From: Streptacidiphilus sp. ASG 303
Lineage (GTDB): Bacteria; Actinomycetota; Actinomycetes; Streptomycetales; Streptomycetaceae
Assembly: GCF_020991365.1 (NCBI RefSeq)
Contig: NZ_JAJLRA010000001.1
Location: forward strand, 362,142 to 426,141
DNA length: 64,000 bases
Direction: 5' to 3'
Under the pieces are notes generated by a model that worked only from the letters and a program-made list of their open reading frames with translations, had not been told where the DNA came from and made no database searches. A program made the position numbers and the translations under genes. Positions 45,211 to 54,980 of the stretch are shown here, one piece after another (the first letter of the stretch is position 1; each line of letters begins with the position of its first letter).

Positions 45211-45401
45211 AGCGGCGGTCGTCCTTCGGGTAGGTCGGTCGGGCACGGCGGCGGCCGCTCCTCCCCCGTCGCGGCGCGCCGAGGGAAGTGGCCGAGTGTA
45301 GACCTGCCCACTGACGGCGGGCCGGAACACCGCGCCGTGGTGACGACCGTCTCAGTGCAGGTCACAGCGGATTGCGGGGCGTCGCGGCAGAGGGGTGGCA
45401 C

Positions 45402-45478
45402 GTCACGCGGGGGCGCGGCGGAAGGGGCCGGGAGGCGGCGTCACGCGAGGGGCGCGGCGGAAGGGGCCGGAAGGCGGC
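45402..45478. repeat. 38/39-bp imperfect tandem duplication
   Basis: GTCACGCGGGGGCGCGGCGG... (45402-45439) is repeated with few changes as GTCACGCGAGGGGCGCGGCG... (45440-45478), followed by the rsmB terminator. It lies in the 348-base gap 45211-45558 between rsmB and the ABC operon, which contains no gene. Confidence 0.75.
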
Positions 45479-45484
45479 GGAGGG

Positions 45485-45522
45485 CACCCGACCCCGCCGG
45501 CGGGCGCCGGCGGGGTCGGGTG
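45485..45522 (-). terminator. 17-bp hairpin after rsmB
   Basis: CACCCGACCCCGCCGGC pairs perfectly with GCCGGCGGGGTCGGGTG around the loop GGGC, 36 bases after the rsmB stop codon. Confidence 0.88.
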
Positions 45523-45558
45523 GCGGGGTCCCGGTCGCGGGAAGGGCGACGGGGCCTG

Positions 45559-47007
45559 TCAGGACGTGCGGCGCAGCAGCGCCAGGTACATCGCGTCGGT
45601 GCCGTGCAGGTGCGGCCAGAGCTGGACGTCCGGGCCGTCGCCGAGGCCGGGGAGTCCGGGCAGCAGCGGGCGGGCGTCGATCCACTCGGTGTCGGTGCGG
45701 CCGCGCAGCACGTCGTCGACGACGGAGCGGGTCTCGGCCAGGTGCGGGGAGCAGGTGGCGTACCCGACGACGCCGCCGGGCCGGGCCGCGTCCAGGGCGG
45801 AGCGCAGCAGGCCGCGCTGGAGCGGGCCGAAGGCGGCCAGGTCGTCGGGGCGGCGGCGCCAGCGGGCCTCCGGGCGGCGGCGCAGCGCGCCGAGGCCGGA
45901 GCAGGGCACGTCGACCAGGACCCGGTCGAAGGTGCCGGGCCGCCACGCCGGGCGGGTGCCGTCGGCGGTGACGACGGCGTACGGGCCGGGGTTGCCGTCC
46001 AGGGCGCGGGCGACCAGGCGGGCGCGGTGCGGCTGCTTCTCGGAGGCGACCAGGGCGGCGCCGCGGCCGGCGGCGAGGGCGGCGAGCAGGGCGGCCTTGC
46101 CGCCGGGGCCCGCACAGCCGTCCAGCCAGAGCCGGTCGGGGCCGTCCAGGGGCGCGGCGGCCAGGGCGGCGGCGACGAGCTGGCTGCCCTCGTCCTGGAC
46201 GCCGGCCCGGTTCTCGCGGACGGCGTCGACGGCCGCCGGGTCGCCGCCCTCGGCGAGGCGGACCGCGTACGGGGACCAGCGGCCGGGCGCGGTCGTCTCC
46301 TCGGGCAGGGAGGCGCGGATCTCGTCGGCGGTGGAGCGGCCGGGGCGGGCGACCAGGGTGACCTCGGGCCGGGCGTTGTCGGCCTCGAGCAGGTCCTCGA
46401 TGCCGGCGCGGCCGGAGGCGTCGGGCTGCCAGCGGCCGAGGGAGTCCCAGAGGGCGGAGACCACCCAGCGGGGGTGGGAGTGGACGACGGCGAGGTGGTC
46501 CTCGGCGTCCTTCTCGTAGGGCGGGGCGACCTCGGCCAGCCAGCCGTCGAGGTCGCGGGCGGCGATGCGGCGCAGCACGGCGTTGACGAACTTGGCGCGG
46601 CCGTCGCCGAGCACCACCCGGGCCAGCTCCACGGTGGCGGAGACGGCGGCGTGCGGGGGGATGCGGGTGCCGAGCAGCTGGTGGGCGCCGAGGACGAGGA
46701 CGTCCAGGACCGGCGGGTCGACCTCGCGCAGCGGCCGGTCGACGCAGGCCGCGACGACGGCGTCGTAGGTGCCCTGGCGGCGCAGCGCGCCGTAGACCAG
46801 CTCGGTGGCCAGGGCGGCGTCGCGGCGGTCGAGGCCGCTCCTGCGCTCGGCCTCGCGGAGCAGGGAGGGCAGGATCAGGTTGGCGTAGGCGTCGCGCTCG
46901 TCGACGGCGCGCAGCGCCTCGAAGGCGACCATGCGCGCCGCGTCCTTCTTGGGGCGGCGGTACGGGCGCGGGGCGCGGCGGCCGCGGGCGGGGGGCGGGG
47001 TGGTCAT
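45559..47007 (-). CDS. rsmB: 16S rRNA (cytosine-967 C5) methyltransferase RsmB
   Basis: This 482-residue SAM-dependent rRNA methyltransferase has an N-terminal NusB-like RNA-binding domain (about 25-165, ARMVAFEALRAVDERDAYAN, ELVYGALRRQGTYDAVVAAC, KFVNAVLRRIAARDL). A catalytic Rossmann domain (about 190-480) carries RAGVQDEGSQLVAAALAAAP, LWLDGCAGPGGKAALLAALA (SAM loop) and the two catalytic Cys in VLVDVPCSGLGALRRRPEAR and GVVGYATCSPHLAETRSVV. The N-terminal 20 residues are Arg/Pro-rich. It follows fmt with a 202-base gap holding the 19-bp array, an arrangement common in def-fmt-rsmB operons. Confidence 0.96.
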   Translation of the reverse strand: MTTPPPARGRRAPRPYRRPKKDAARMVAFEALRAVDERDAYANLILPSLLREAERRSGLDRRDAALATELVYGALRRQGTYDAVVAACVDRPLREVDPPVLDVLVLGAHQLLGTRIPPHAAVSATVELARVVLGDGRAKFVNAVLRRIAARDLDGWLAEVAPPYEKDAEDHLAVVHSHPRWVVSALWDSLGRWQPDASGRAGIEDLLEADNARPEVTLVARPGRSTADEIRASLPEETTAPGRWSPYAVRLAEGGDPAAVDAVRENRAGVQDEGSQLVAAALAAAPLDGPDRLWLDGCAGPGGKAALLAALAAGRGAALVASEKQPHRARLVARALDGNPGPYAVVTADGTRPAWRPGTFDRVLVDVPCSGLGALRRRPEARWRRRPDDLAAFGPLQRGLLRSALDAARPGGVVGYATCSPHLAETRSVVDDVLRGRTDTEWIDARPLLPGLPGLGDGPDVQLWPHLHGTDAMYLALLRRTS

Positions 47008-47045
47008 GCGGGGCCTCGCGGGAAGGTGCGTCGGATCACGGATCG

Positions 47046-47159
47046 GTGCGGCGGTGCGGGTTCGGTGCGGCGGTGCGGGTTCAGTACGGCGGTGCGGGTT
47101 CGGTGCGGCGGTGCGGGTTCGGTGCGGCGGTGCGGGTTCAGTACGGCGGTGCGGGCAGG
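47046..47159. repeat. 19-bp x 6 tandem array between fmt and rsmB
   Basis: Six head-to-tail copies of GTGCGGCGGTGCGGGTTCG start at 47046, 47065, 47084, 47103, 47122 and 47141; the last diverges at its end. Copies 1-3 (variants ...TTCG, ...TTCA, GTA...) are repeated exactly as copies 4-6, a 57-bp superunit. It lies between the fmt stop (47210) and the rsmB start (47007), so the co-transcribed mRNA would carry it. Confidence 0.95.
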
Positions 47160-47209
47160 CGGGGGCGGGAAGGGGTGCGGGTCCGGTGGGGCTGGGGCGG
47201 GCGGCCCGG

Positions 47210-48145
47210 TCAGGCGCCCAGGAACTCGCCCGACCCGATGCGGACGCCCCTGGCCCAGTCTCCCGCGCCCATCCGCCTCTTGCCCTGCGGCTGGACGTCG
47301 CCCAGCTCGACCTCGTGGCTGCCGGTGCCGACCCGCACGCTGTTCTTGGCGACGGCCAGTTCGCCGGGGGCCAGCTCCGCGCGGTCGGTGAGCAGCCGGA
47401 CGGGCCCGGCGAGCTTGAGGCGCTCGCCCCGGAAGACGGTCCAGGCGCCGGGAGCGGGGGCGCAGCCGCGCACCACGCGGTCGACCCGCAGGGCGGGGGC
47501 CCTCCAGTCGACGCGCGCGTCCTCGACGGTGATCTTCGGGGCGAGGGTGACGCCGTCGGCGGGCTGCGGGACGGCGTGCAGGGAGCCGTCCTCGATGCCG
47601 TCCATGGTGGCGGCCAGCAGCCGGGCGCCCGAGCGGGAGAGGCGGTCGAGGAGTTCGCCGCTGGTGTCGGTGGGGCGGATCTCCTCGGTGAGGACGCCGT
47701 AGACCGGCCCGGAGTCCAGGCCCTCCTCGATGAGGAAGGTGGAGGCGCCGGTGACCTCGTCGCCGGCCATCACCGCGTGCTGCACCGGGGCGGCGCCGCG
47801 CCAGGCGGGCAGCAGCGAGAAGTGCAGGTTGACCCAGCCCAGCCGCGGGACGTCGAGGGCGGCCCGGGGCAGCAGCGCCCCGTACGCGACCACCGGGCAG
47901 CAGTCCGGGGCGATGGCGGCCAGCCGCTCCAGGAAGTCCGGGTCGCGGAGACGGGCGGGCTTGAGGACCTCGACGCCCGCCTCCTCGGCCCGCTGGGCGA
48001 CCGGGCTCGCCACCAGGCGGCGGCCGCGTCCGGCGGGCGCGTCGGGCCGGGTGACGACCGCTGCGACCTGGTGCCGGTCGGAGGCGAGCAGGGCCTCCAG
48101 CGCGGGGACGGCGACCTCGGGGGTGCCGGCGAAGACGAGCCTCAT
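47210..48145 (-). CDS. fmt: Methionyl-tRNA formyltransferase
   Basis: This 311-residue enzyme formylates initiator Met-tRNA using 10-formyltetrahydrofolate. Motifs: [40 protein letters not shown], the folate/catalytic segment [20 protein letters not shown] (Asn, His and Ser-Leu-Leu-Pro), [20 protein letters not shown] (catalytic Asp) and [10 protein letters not shown]. The C-terminal OB-like domain binds tRNA. It is downstream of def (85-base gap), the two forming the classical formylation/deformylation pair. Confidence 0.97.
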   Translation of the reverse strand: MRLVFAGTPEVAVPALEALLASDRHQVAAVVTRPDAPAGRGRRLVASPVAQRAEEAGVEVLKPARLRDPDFLERLAAIAPDCCPVVAYGALLPRAALDVPRLGWVNLHFSLLPAWRGAAPVQHAVMAGDEVTGASTFLIEEGLDSGPVYGVLTEEIRPTDTSGELLDRLSRSGARLLAATMDGIEDGSLHAVPQPADGVTLAPKITVEDARVDWRAPALRVDRVVRGCAPAPGAWTVFRGERLKLAGPVRLLTDRAELAPGELAVAKNSVRVGTGSHEVELGDVQPQGKRRMGAGDWARGVRIGSGEFLGA

Positions 48146-48230
48146 GCGGGGGTGGGGCCTTCCTGGGGCGGAGCGGGCTGGGTCGGAGCGGGCGGGACGG
48201 GCGCGGGGCCGGCCGGCCGGCGGGACGGGG

Positions 48231-48776
48231 CTAGCGGGCGCCGCCGAAGGTGCTGTGCGGGGAGACCTTCACCTGCGGGGCCGGACCGCCGGACCACTCG
48301 GCCTCGCGGATGGCCCGCAGCGCCGCCTTGCGCTGCTCGCGGTCGAGGCGGTCGATGAAGATGATGCCGTCGAGGTGGTCCGTCTCGTGCTGGATGCAGC
48401 GGGCCAGCAGCTGCGTGCCCTCGACGGTCACCGGGTCGCCGTGCATGTTGAGGCCGCGGGCGACCACGCCGTACGCGCGGCGGGTGTCGAACGTCAGGCC
48501 GGGCAGGGAGAGGCAGCCCTCGGGGCCCTCCTGCTCCTCGTCGGTGAGCGACAGGTCGGGGTTGACCAGGTGGCCGATCTCGCCGTCGACGACGTAGGTG
48601 AAGACCCGCAGCGAGACGCCGAGCTGGGGGGCGGCCAGGCCCGCGCCGGGCGCGTCCAGCATGGTGTCCGTGAGGTCCTTGACCAGGGTGCGCAGCTCCT
48701 TGTCGAAGGTGGTCACCGGCCGGGCCGGGGTGCGCAGGACCGGGTCGCCGAAGATGCGGATCGGCTGTATCGCCAC
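48231..48776 (-). CDS. def: Peptide deformylase
   Basis: This 181-residue metalloenzyme removes the formyl group from nascent N-termini. The three family motifs are intact: [16 protein letters not shown] (motif 1), [15 protein letters not shown] (motif 2, metal-binding Cys) and [20 protein letters not shown] (motif 3, HExxH). The start is GTG at 48776, with codons GCG ATA CAG CCG next and GGGAG upstream. The C-terminal tail [19 protein letters not shown] is actinobacterial. It heads the def-fmt-rsmB unit. Confidence 0.97.
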   Translation of the reverse strand: MAIQPIRIFGDPVLRTPARPVTTFDKELRTLVKDLTDTMLDAPGAGLAAPQLGVSLRVFTYVVDGEIGHLVNPDLSLTDEEQEGPEGCLSLPGLTFDTRRAYGVVARGLNMHGDPVTVEGTQLLARCIQHETDHLDGIIFIDRLDREQRKAALRAIREAEWSGGPAPQVKVSPHSTFGGAR

Positions 48777-49064
48777 CGGAGGGTGCTCCCGTCGGGTCGA
48801 GGCAGGGACGGCGTACCAGTCTACGGGGACGGGGCCGCCGTTCCGCACGGGCGGCGGCCGGGCCGGGCCGGGCGGGCGGCGGGCGGCCGGGCGGGCGCGG
48901 GTGCGGGAGGGGCGGGACCGGGGGCGGCTCCCGTACCGGTTCCGCCGAAAGCGTGACCAGGGGGCGGGTCGGGCGTTGGTCAAGGCGAGATTGACCGCGC
49001 GGACGGATCCGGCCGTGGCAGCAGCGCCCCGGCCGCTCCCCGCCGTCCTGGAGGCTCCGGTTCT

Positions 49065-49601
49065 ATGGCCGACCACACGACACACGACGCCCGGGCTCGG
49101 GCCAGCCTGCACCTGCTCGTCCGCGACATCGAGAGAGTGCGCCGCCAGGTGGACGCGCTGCGGACGCTCACCGCCCAGCTGGGCAACGTCTACCGGCCGC
49201 GCAGGGCCGGCGGCTCCACCGGCTTCGTGGTGTACGGACGGGCGCCCGCGCCGACCGTACGGCTGGCGCAGGAGCTGCGGGACAGCATCGAATCGCTGGT
49301 GGGCGCGGCGGTGGAGTTCGACCGCTCGCTGGGGTTCTCGTGGGACTCGGTGGGTTCGGCCCTGGGCGTGACCAAGCAGGCGGTGCACCGCCGCTACGGC
49401 ATGCGCCGCACACCGGTGGGCCAGGCCGCGGGGGGCCCGGTGCCCGCACCCGCCGGGCCTGCGGACGGTCCGCCGGCGGTGCCGTCCGTGCCGCACCAGC
49501 CGACGGCGCCCCAGCCGGTGGCGGCCGCCGCCCGGTCCGCCGTGATCCCGCCGGCCCGGCAGGCGGGCTCTATCCGGCCGCTGCAGCGGCCGGTGCACTG
49601 A
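49065..49601 (+). CDS. Putative HTH-containing protein, unknown function
   Basis: This is a 178-residue protein. Residues about 8-45 are a charged helix ([20 protein letters not shown]) that could be coiled-coil. Residues about 85-115 read [20 protein letters not shown] and [19 protein letters not shown], which looks like a sigma-factor/Fis-like helix-turn-helix. The last 60 residues are a disordered Ala/Pro tail. I do not recognise a named family. ATG at 49065 has GGAGG ten bases upstream. It is the only rightward gene in the 41.5-64 kb leftward block, set divergently from def, and its gap to def (48777-49064) shows no second gene. Confidence 0.8.
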   Translation: MADHTTHDARARASLHLLVRDIERVRRQVDALRTLTAQLGNVYRPRRAGGSTGFVVYGRAPAPTVRLAQELRDSIESLVGAAVEFDRSLGFSWDSVGSALGVTKQAVHRRYGMRRTPVGQAAGGPVPAPAGPADGPPAVPSVPHQPTAPQPVAAAARSAVIPPARQAGSIRPLQRPVH

Positions 49602-49737
49602 CGGGGCTCCCCGGGGCGCGGGCCGGGACGGTCCGGCCCGCGCCGGGCGCGGCGGCCGACGTCCGGACGCGGGCCGTCCGCAGGCCGGACGCGGCGGCCC
49701 GCGCCGGGCTCCCGCGCCGCCGCGGACGCGGCCGCCG

Positions 49738-51906
49738 TCAGCCGATGTCCGGCGGGTCGATGCGGATCCGCACGGGCTCGGGCTGCTTGCGGGCGAGCCG
49801 GGCCACCCGGGCGGCCTTGAGGGCGGCGGCGAGCGCACCGCCCTGCCCCGGGGGGACGCGGACCAGCGCCCGCTGCTGCGGCTCCCCCCCGGCCTCGGGC
49901 GGCCCGGGGACGGGCACCGGCCCGAGGACGTCCGCGCCCTCGGGCAGCCGGGTGAGGGCGAGCAGGTCGGCGACGGCGGCCGGCGACCCGGTGACCGCGG
50001 CCATCCGGGAGACCGGCGGGAAGCCGAGCTGCTCCCGCTCCTGGAGCTCGGTGGCGGCGTGTCCGGCCGGGTCCCACCGCACCAGGGCCTGGACGGGCCG
50101 CAGCGTCGGCTCGGCGACGACCACCACCGTCCCGCCCTCGGCGTGCGGCCGCACCAGGGCGGCGGCGCCCAGCCAGCGGCGCAGCGCCTCCTCCCCCGCC
50201 CGCAGGTCGGGCCGGTTCAGCAGGGCCCAGCCGTCGAGCAGCAGGGCGGCGGCGTAGCCGCCGTCGGCGACGGGTTCGGCGCCGGGGGTGGCCACGACGA
50301 GGGCCGGTTCGCCGGACACCGCGGCGAGGACCGCGTCCCGCCCGGAGGTCCGCACCGGGACGGCGGGGAAGGCGCGCCCGAGCTCGTCCGCGGTGCGGCG
50401 GGCGCCGACCACCTGGGCGCGCAGCCGGAAGGAGCCGCACTCGGGGCAGTGCCAGTCGGCCTCGGGGCGCCCGCACCAGACGCAGTGCAGCAGCCCGTCG
50501 CCGCCGCGGGCCTCCAGCGGGCCGGCGCAGTGGGCGCAGCGGGCCTGCTCGCGGCAGCGGGCGCAGGCGAGCCGGGGCACGTAGCCGCGGCGCGGCACCT
50601 GGACGAGGACCGGGCCGCGGGCGAGGGCGTCGCGGGCGGTCCGCCAGGCGAGGGTGGGCAGGCGGGCGGCCCGGGCGGCCCCGTCGCGGTCCAGGTCGCG
50701 GTCGTCGACGGTGCGGACCAGGGGCGCGGCGCGGCGGAGCCCGTCCCGGTCGGGGACCAGCGGCCTGGCCCACCGGGTGGCGACGAGCCGGGCGGCCTCC
50801 ACGGTCACGGCGAAGCCGCCGATCAGCACGCCGGCGCCCTCCTCGGCGGCCCGCATCAGGGCGACGTCGCGGGCGTGCGGATGGGGGGCGTGCAGGTCGG
50901 AGTGGCTGGAGTCGCCGTCGTCCCAGACGACGAGCAGGCCGAGGTCGCGGACGGGCGCGAACATCGCGGCGCGGGTGCCGGCGACGGCGCGGACGGAGCC
51001 GCGGCTGACGGCGAGCCAGCGGCGGTAGCGCTCCTCCTGGCCGAGCTCGGCGGTGAGGGCGGTGTGGCGGCCGGGGCCGAGGACGGCGGCGAGGGCGGCG
51101 TCGACGCGGGCGGTGGCGCGGCCGTCGGGCAGCACGACGAGGACGCCGCGTCCCGAGGCGAGGGTGGCGGCGGCCGCGCGGGCGACCTCCTCGGGCCACT
51201 GGGGGCCGGGCAGGGCGGTCCACACGGCGCGTGGGGACCGCCCGGCGGCGAGGGCGTCGAGGAAGGCCGGACCGGCGGGGTAGCGGGCCCAGCCGCCCGG
51301 CGCGGGCGCGGGCGGGGCGGGCAGCGGGTCCGGCGAGGGGTCGGCCTCGGCCCGGGCGTGGCGGGGCGGTACGGCGAGGCTGAGCACGTCGGCGAGGGTG
51401 CCCGCGTACCGGTCGGCGACGGCCCGGCACAGGCGGAGCAGGGCGGGCGTGAGGACCGGCTCGGGCGAGAGCACCTGGGAGAGCGGGGCGAGCGGGCCGG
51501 GGTAGTCGGAGGCGGCGCGGCGCTCGACGACGTACCCGTCGACGAGGCCGCCGCCGGCCCGGCGGCCGTCCACGACGCGGGCGCCGAACCGCACCCGGAC
51601 GCGGACGCCGGGCTGCGCGGCCCCGGCCATCTTCGCGGGCACGGCGTAGTCGTAGTACTGGTCCAGGTGGGCCAGACCCTTGTCCACCAGCACCCGGGCG
51701 ACGGGCAGCTCGTCGGCGAGCGGCTGCGGCCCGCGGGCGCGCGGCCGCGCCCGGCGGACGGACGCGCGGAGCAGGGCCAGCTGCTCGGGCGGTCCGGCCT
51801 CCGGGGGGGTCACCGGGGCGGCCTCCGCGCCGGGCCCGGGGCCGGTCACGGGCCCCGCCCCGGAGCCGGTCACGGGGCCGGGCTGCTGCGGGTCGGTGGT
51901 GCTCAT
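49738..51906 (-). CDS. priA: Probable replication restart protein PriA (helicase motifs degenerate)
   Basis: This is a 722-residue protein of the PriA family. After a Pro-rich N-terminus comes the 3' DNA-binding domain (LPVARVLVDKGLAHLDQYYD, VRVRFGARVVDGRRAGGGLV). The helicase core lacks a Walker A loop: the position reads VLVVLPDGRATARVD (about 250-265). The DEAH box is WDDGDSS (about 327). The eight Cys of the two zinc sites are intact (CARCREQARCAHC, LHCVWCGRPEADWHCPECGS, about 445-490). Actinobacterial PriA homologues are known to lack helicase motifs, so it probably acts as a structural restart or DNA-binding factor. It is downstream of metK, separated by a terminator. Confidence 0.9.
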   Translation of the reverse strand: MSTTDPQQPGPVTGSGAGPVTGPGPGAEAAPVTPPEAGPPEQLALLRASVRRARPRARGPQPLADELPVARVLVDKGLAHLDQYYDYAVPAKMAGAAQPGVRVRVRFGARVVDGRRAGGGLVDGYVVERRAASDYPGPLAPLSQVLSPEPVLTPALLRLCRAVADRYAGTLADVLSLAVPPRHARAEADPSPDPLPAPPAPAPGGWARYPAGPAFLDALAAGRSPRAVWTALPGPQWPEEVARAAAATLASGRGVLVVLPDGRATARVDAALAAVLGPGRHTALTAELGQEERYRRWLAVSRGSVRAVAGTRAAMFAPVRDLGLLVVWDDGDSSHSDLHAPHPHARDVALMRAAEEGAGVLIGGFAVTVEAARLVATRWARPLVPDRDGLRRAAPLVRTVDDRDLDRDGAARAARLPTLAWRTARDALARGPVLVQVPRRGYVPRLACARCREQARCAHCAGPLEARGGDGLLHCVWCGRPEADWHCPECGSFRLRAQVVGARRTADELGRAFPAVPVRTSGRDAVLAAVSGEPALVVATPGAEPVADGGYAAALLLDGWALLNRPDLRAGEEALRRWLGAAALVRPHAEGGTVVVVAEPTLRPVQALVRWDPAGHAATELQEREQLGFPPVSRMAAVTGSPAAVADLLALTRLPEGADVLGPVPVPGPPEAGGEPQQRALVRVPPGQGGALAAALKAARVARLARKQPEPVRIRIDPPDIG

Positions 51907-52032
51907 CGCTCCCAGTGGTACCAGACGGGACGGACAGGCCGGGACGGCGGCGCCGGCCGGCGGCGGGGGCGGGCCGGGCGGCCCCCGGGGTCCCGTCCGG
52001 CGACGGACGGCGGGGGCGCGCGCCGGACGCGG

Positions 52033-52065
52033 CGGTGGCCCCGCGACGTCGTCGCGGGGCCACCG
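52033..52065 (-). terminator. 15-bp hairpin after metK
   Basis: CGGTGGCCCCGCGAC pairs perfectly with GTCGCGGGGCCACCG around the loop GTC, 38 bases after the metK stop codon. Confidence 0.9.
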
Positions 52066-52102
52066 TGGCGTTCCGTGCGGGAGCGTGCGTCCCGCGGGGG
52101 CG

Positions 52103-53311
52103 TCAGGCCTCGACGGCCTTGCGCAGCTCCTCGGCGCGGTCGGTCCGCTCCCAGGTGAAGTCCGGCAGGTCGCGGCCGAAGTGGCCGTACGCCGCCGTCT
52201 GGGCGTAGATCGGGCGCAGCAGGTCGAGGTCGCGGATGATCGCGGCCGGCCGCAGGTCGAAGACCTGGGCCACGGCGGCCTGGATCCTCTCGACCGGGGC
52301 GGTCTCGGTGCCGAAGGTCTCCACGAAGAGGCCCACCGGCTCGGCCTTGCCGATGGCGTAGGCGACCTGGACCTCGGCGCGGCGGGCCAGGCCCGCGGCG
52401 ACGATGTTCTTGGCGACCCAGCGCATCGCGTACGCGGCCGAGCGGTCCACCTTGGACGGGTCCTTGCCGGAGAAGGCGCCGCCGCCGTGGCGGGCCATGC
52501 CGCCGTAGGTGTCGATGATGATCTTGCGGCCGGTCAGGCCGGCGTCGCCCATCGGGCCGCCGATCTCGAAGCGGCCGGTCGGGTTGACCAGCAGCCGGTA
52601 GCCCTCGGTGGCCAGCGTGATGCCGTCCTCCGCCAGGCGGGCCAGCTCCGGCTCCACCACGAACTCGCGGATGTCGGGGGCGAGCAGCGAGTCCAGGTCG
52701 ATGTCGCTGGCGTGCTGGCTGGAGACGACCACGGTGTCCAGGCGGACCGGGCGGTCGCCGTCGTACTCGATGGTGACCTGGGTCTTGCCGTCCGGGCGCA
52801 GGTAGGGGATGGTCCCGTTCTTGCGCACCTCGGAGAGGCGGCGGGCCAGGCGGTGGGCCAGCGTGATCGGCAGCGGCATCAGCTCGGGGGTGTCGTCGCA
52901 CGCGTAGCCGAACATCAGGCCCTGGTCGCCGGCGCCCTGGCGGTCCAGCTCGTCGTCGTCGCCCTCCACGCGGTTCTCGTACGCCGCGTCCACACCCTGG
53001 GCGATGTCGGGCGACTGCGCGCCGATGGAGACCGAGACGCCGCAGGAGGCGCCGTCGAAGCCCTTCTTGGAGCTGTCGTAGCCGATCTCCAGGATCCTGT
53101 CCCGGACGAGCGTCGCGATCGGCGCGTACGCCTTGGTGGTGACCTCGCCGGCCACGTGCACCTGGCCGGTGGTGATCAGCGTCTCGACGGCGACCCGGGA
53201 GGACGGGTCGTCCTTGAGGAGCGCGTCGAGGATGGTGTCGCTGATCTGGTCAGCGATCTTGTCGGGGTGGCCCTCGGTGACGGACTCCGAGGTGAACAGG
53301 CGGCGAGACAC
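52103..53311 (-). CDS. metK: S-adenosylmethionine synthetase
   Basis: This 402-residue enzyme makes SAM from methionine and ATP. Motifs: [20 protein letters not shown] (ATP-binding), [20 protein letters not shown] (methionine-binding loop region), [20 protein letters not shown] and the P-loop-like [20 protein letters not shown], followed by [20 protein letters not shown]. Start: GTG at 53311 after AGGGAG. A TAGACT box at 53396-53391 suggests transcription from about 53384, giving a 70-base leader with a 10-bp hairpin (53346-53369). SAM level influences antibiotic production in Streptomyces, so the leader is of interest. It is downstream of coaBC. Confidence 0.98.
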   Translation of the reverse strand: MSRRLFTSESVTEGHPDKIADQISDTILDALLKDDPSSRVAVETLITTGQVHVAGEVTTKAYAPIATLVRDRILEIGYDSSKKGFDGASCGVSVSIGAQSPDIAQGVDAAYENRVEGDDDELDRQGAGDQGLMFGYACDDTPELMPLPITLAHRLARRLSEVRKNGTIPYLRPDGKTQVTIEYDGDRPVRLDTVVVSSQHASDIDLDSLLAPDIREFVVEPELARLAEDGITLATEGYRLLVNPTGRFEIGGPMGDAGLTGRKIIIDTYGGMARHGGGAFSGKDPSKVDRSAAYAMRWVAKNIVAAGLARRAEVQVAYAIGKAEPVGLFVETFGTETAPVERIQAAVAQVFDLRPAAIIRDLDLLRPIYAQTAAYGHFGRDLPDFTWERTDRAEELRKAVEA

Positions 53312-53345
53312 AGCGCTCCCTGGGGTTGCAGCGGCTGCTGACTGA

Positions 53346-53396
53346 ACGCCCCCGGCGGGCCGGGGGCGTCCGGAAAGACTTCTGAGGGCGAGTCTA
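53346..53396 (-). promoter_or_regulatory. metK -10 box and leader hairpin
   Basis: TAGACT (53396-53391, minus strand) is a candidate -10 box. The leader then folds ACGCCCCCGG/CCGGGGGCGT (53369-53346) around CCCG, 34 bases before the GTG start. I see no SAM riboswitch; the hairpin may instead be the coaBC terminator. Confidence 0.4.
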
Positions 53397-53544
53397 ACCG
53401 TGATGACCTGGGAAAGGACATGCGGTCTCGGGTGGTGGATGGCACATCCGGACCGAACGGTCACCTGACGTGTACGTTTGGGCCATCCGTACACCCGTTC
53501 GGCCGCCGCCCGTGCGGGCGCCCTCCCCCGGGGGCCGGGCCGGG

Positions 53545-54795
53545 TCAGGCCAGCCGGGCCGCCACCAGGTCCCAGACCCGCTCCGCCAGGGCGTCCTTCG
53601 GCCCGTACGGGACCGGCGTCTCGGTGCCGTCGGCGGCGAGGACCACCGCCTCGTTGGTGTCGCCGCCGAAGACCTTGTGCTCGCCCACCTCGTTGACGAC
53701 GAGCAGGTCGCAGCCCTTGCGCGCCAGCTTGGCGCGGCCGTTGGCCAGCACGTCGTCCGTCTCGGCGGCGAAGCCGACGACGACCTGGCCGGGGCGGGCG
53801 CGGTCGGCGGAGAGCTCGGCGAGGATGTCGGGATTGCGCTCCAGGGCGACCGGCGCGGGCTCCCGCCCCTCCACCTTCTTGATCTTCCCGGCGGCGTAGT
53901 GCGCCGGCCGGAAGTCGGCGACGGCGGCCGCCATCACCACGGCGTCCGCGTCGGCGGCGGCCTTGAGCGCGGCCTCCCGCAGCTGGAGGGCGGTCGACAC
54001 CCGGACCACGTCCACCCCGGCCGGGTCCGGCAGGGCGGTGTTGGCGGCCAGCAGGGTGACCCGGGCGCCGCGGGCGGCGGCCGCGGCGGCCAGGGCGTAG
54101 CCCTGCTTGCCGGAGGAGCGGTTGCCGAGGAAGCGGACCGGGTCCAGCGGCTCGCGGGTGCCGCCCGCGGAGACCACCACGTGCCGGCCGGCGAGGTCGG
54201 CGGCCGGGGCGCCGCCGCGGGCGAGCACCCGGCGGCAGGCGTCGAAGATCGCAGCGGGGTCCGGGAGGCGCCCCTTGCCGGTGTCCGCGCCGGTGAGCCG
54301 GCCGACCGCCGGGTCGAGGACGACCGCGCCGCGGCGGCGCAGGGTCGCGACGTTCTCCTGCGTGGCCGGGTGCTCCCACATCTCGGTGTGCATGGCCGGG
54401 GCGAAGACCACCGGGCAGCGGGCCGTCAGCAGGGTGTTGGTGAGCAGGTCGTCGGCGAGGCCGTGGGCGGCCCTCGCGAGCATGTCGGCGGTGGCGGGGG
54501 CGACGACCACCAGGTCGGCCTGCTGGCCGATCCGCACGTGCGGGACCTCGTGGACGCTCTCCCACACCTCGGTCGCCACCCGGTTGCCGGAGAGCGCGGC
54601 CCAGGTCGCCTCGCCGACGAAGTGCAGCGCGGAGGCGGTGGGGACCACCGTCACCGCGTGGCCGGACTCGGTGAGGCGACGCAGCAGCTCGCATGCCTTG
54701 TAGGCGGCGATGCCGCCGCAGACGCCGAGGACGACGCGCGGCTGGGCGGCGGACTCCGCCGCCGCGCTCGGCTCGGGTTCGGGGCGCCCGTTCAT
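53545..54795 (-). CDS. coaBC: Phosphopantothenoylcysteine synthase/decarboxylase (CoaBC)
   Basis: This 416-residue bifunctional enzyme performs the second and third steps of CoA synthesis. The N-terminal flavin-dependent decarboxylase has [40 protein letters not shown] (catalytic His), [20 protein letters not shown] and [20 protein letters not shown]. The C-terminal CTP-dependent synthase has [51 protein letters not shown] (Lys) and [20 protein letters not shown]. Start: ATG at 54795 with GGAG nine bases upstream. It lies between rpoZ and metK, an order conserved in actinomycetes. Confidence 0.97.
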   Translation of the reverse strand: MNGRPEPEPSAAAESAAQPRVVLGVCGGIAAYKACELLRRLTESGHAVTVVPTASALHFVGEATWAALSGNRVATEVWESVHEVPHVRIGQQADLVVVAPATADMLARAAHGLADDLLTNTLLTARCPVVFAPAMHTEMWEHPATQENVATLRRRGAVVLDPAVGRLTGADTGKGRLPDPAAIFDACRRVLARGGAPAADLAGRHVVVSAGGTREPLDPVRFLGNRSSGKQGYALAAAAAARGARVTLLAANTALPDPAGVDVVRVSTALQLREAALKAAADADAVVMAAAVADFRPAHYAAGKIKKVEGREPAPVALERNPDILAELSADRARPGQVVVGFAAETDDVLANGRAKLARKGCDLLVVNEVGEHKVFGGDTNEAVVLAADGTETPVPYGPKDALAERVWDLVAARLA

Positions 54796-54912
54796 GCTGA
54801 TCGGCTCCGGCTCGTGGGGGTGGCTCCTGGGATCAGCCCACACTGTACGGGCGGCGCCGAGGCCGCCGCGACGGGGCCGGGGCGGGCGCGGAACCGGGCC
54901 GGGCGCGGACAT

Positions 54913-54966
54913 GCGGACGCCGCGGGTCCGCCGGTGCACGGCGGGACCCGCGGCGGACGTCCGCGG
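54913..54966 (-). terminator. Large imperfect hairpin between rpoZ and coaBC
   Basis: CGCCGCGGGTCCGCCG and CGGCGGGACCCGCGGCG (about 54919-54955) pair with a single bulged base, flanked by further GCGGAC/GTCCGC complementarity. It follows the rpoZ stop (54981) and may end or attenuate the gmk-rpoZ transcript before coaBC. Confidence 0.6.
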
Positions 54967-54980
54967 AGGGAGGCGCGACC

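Noticed and set aside
47046-47159. Possible CRISPR array
   Set aside because: Units are directly contiguous without spacers and no cas genes are present.
53312-53545. SAM riboswitch upstream of metK
   Set aside because: None of the conserved SAM-I or SAM-II cores is visible; only a simple hairpin is present.
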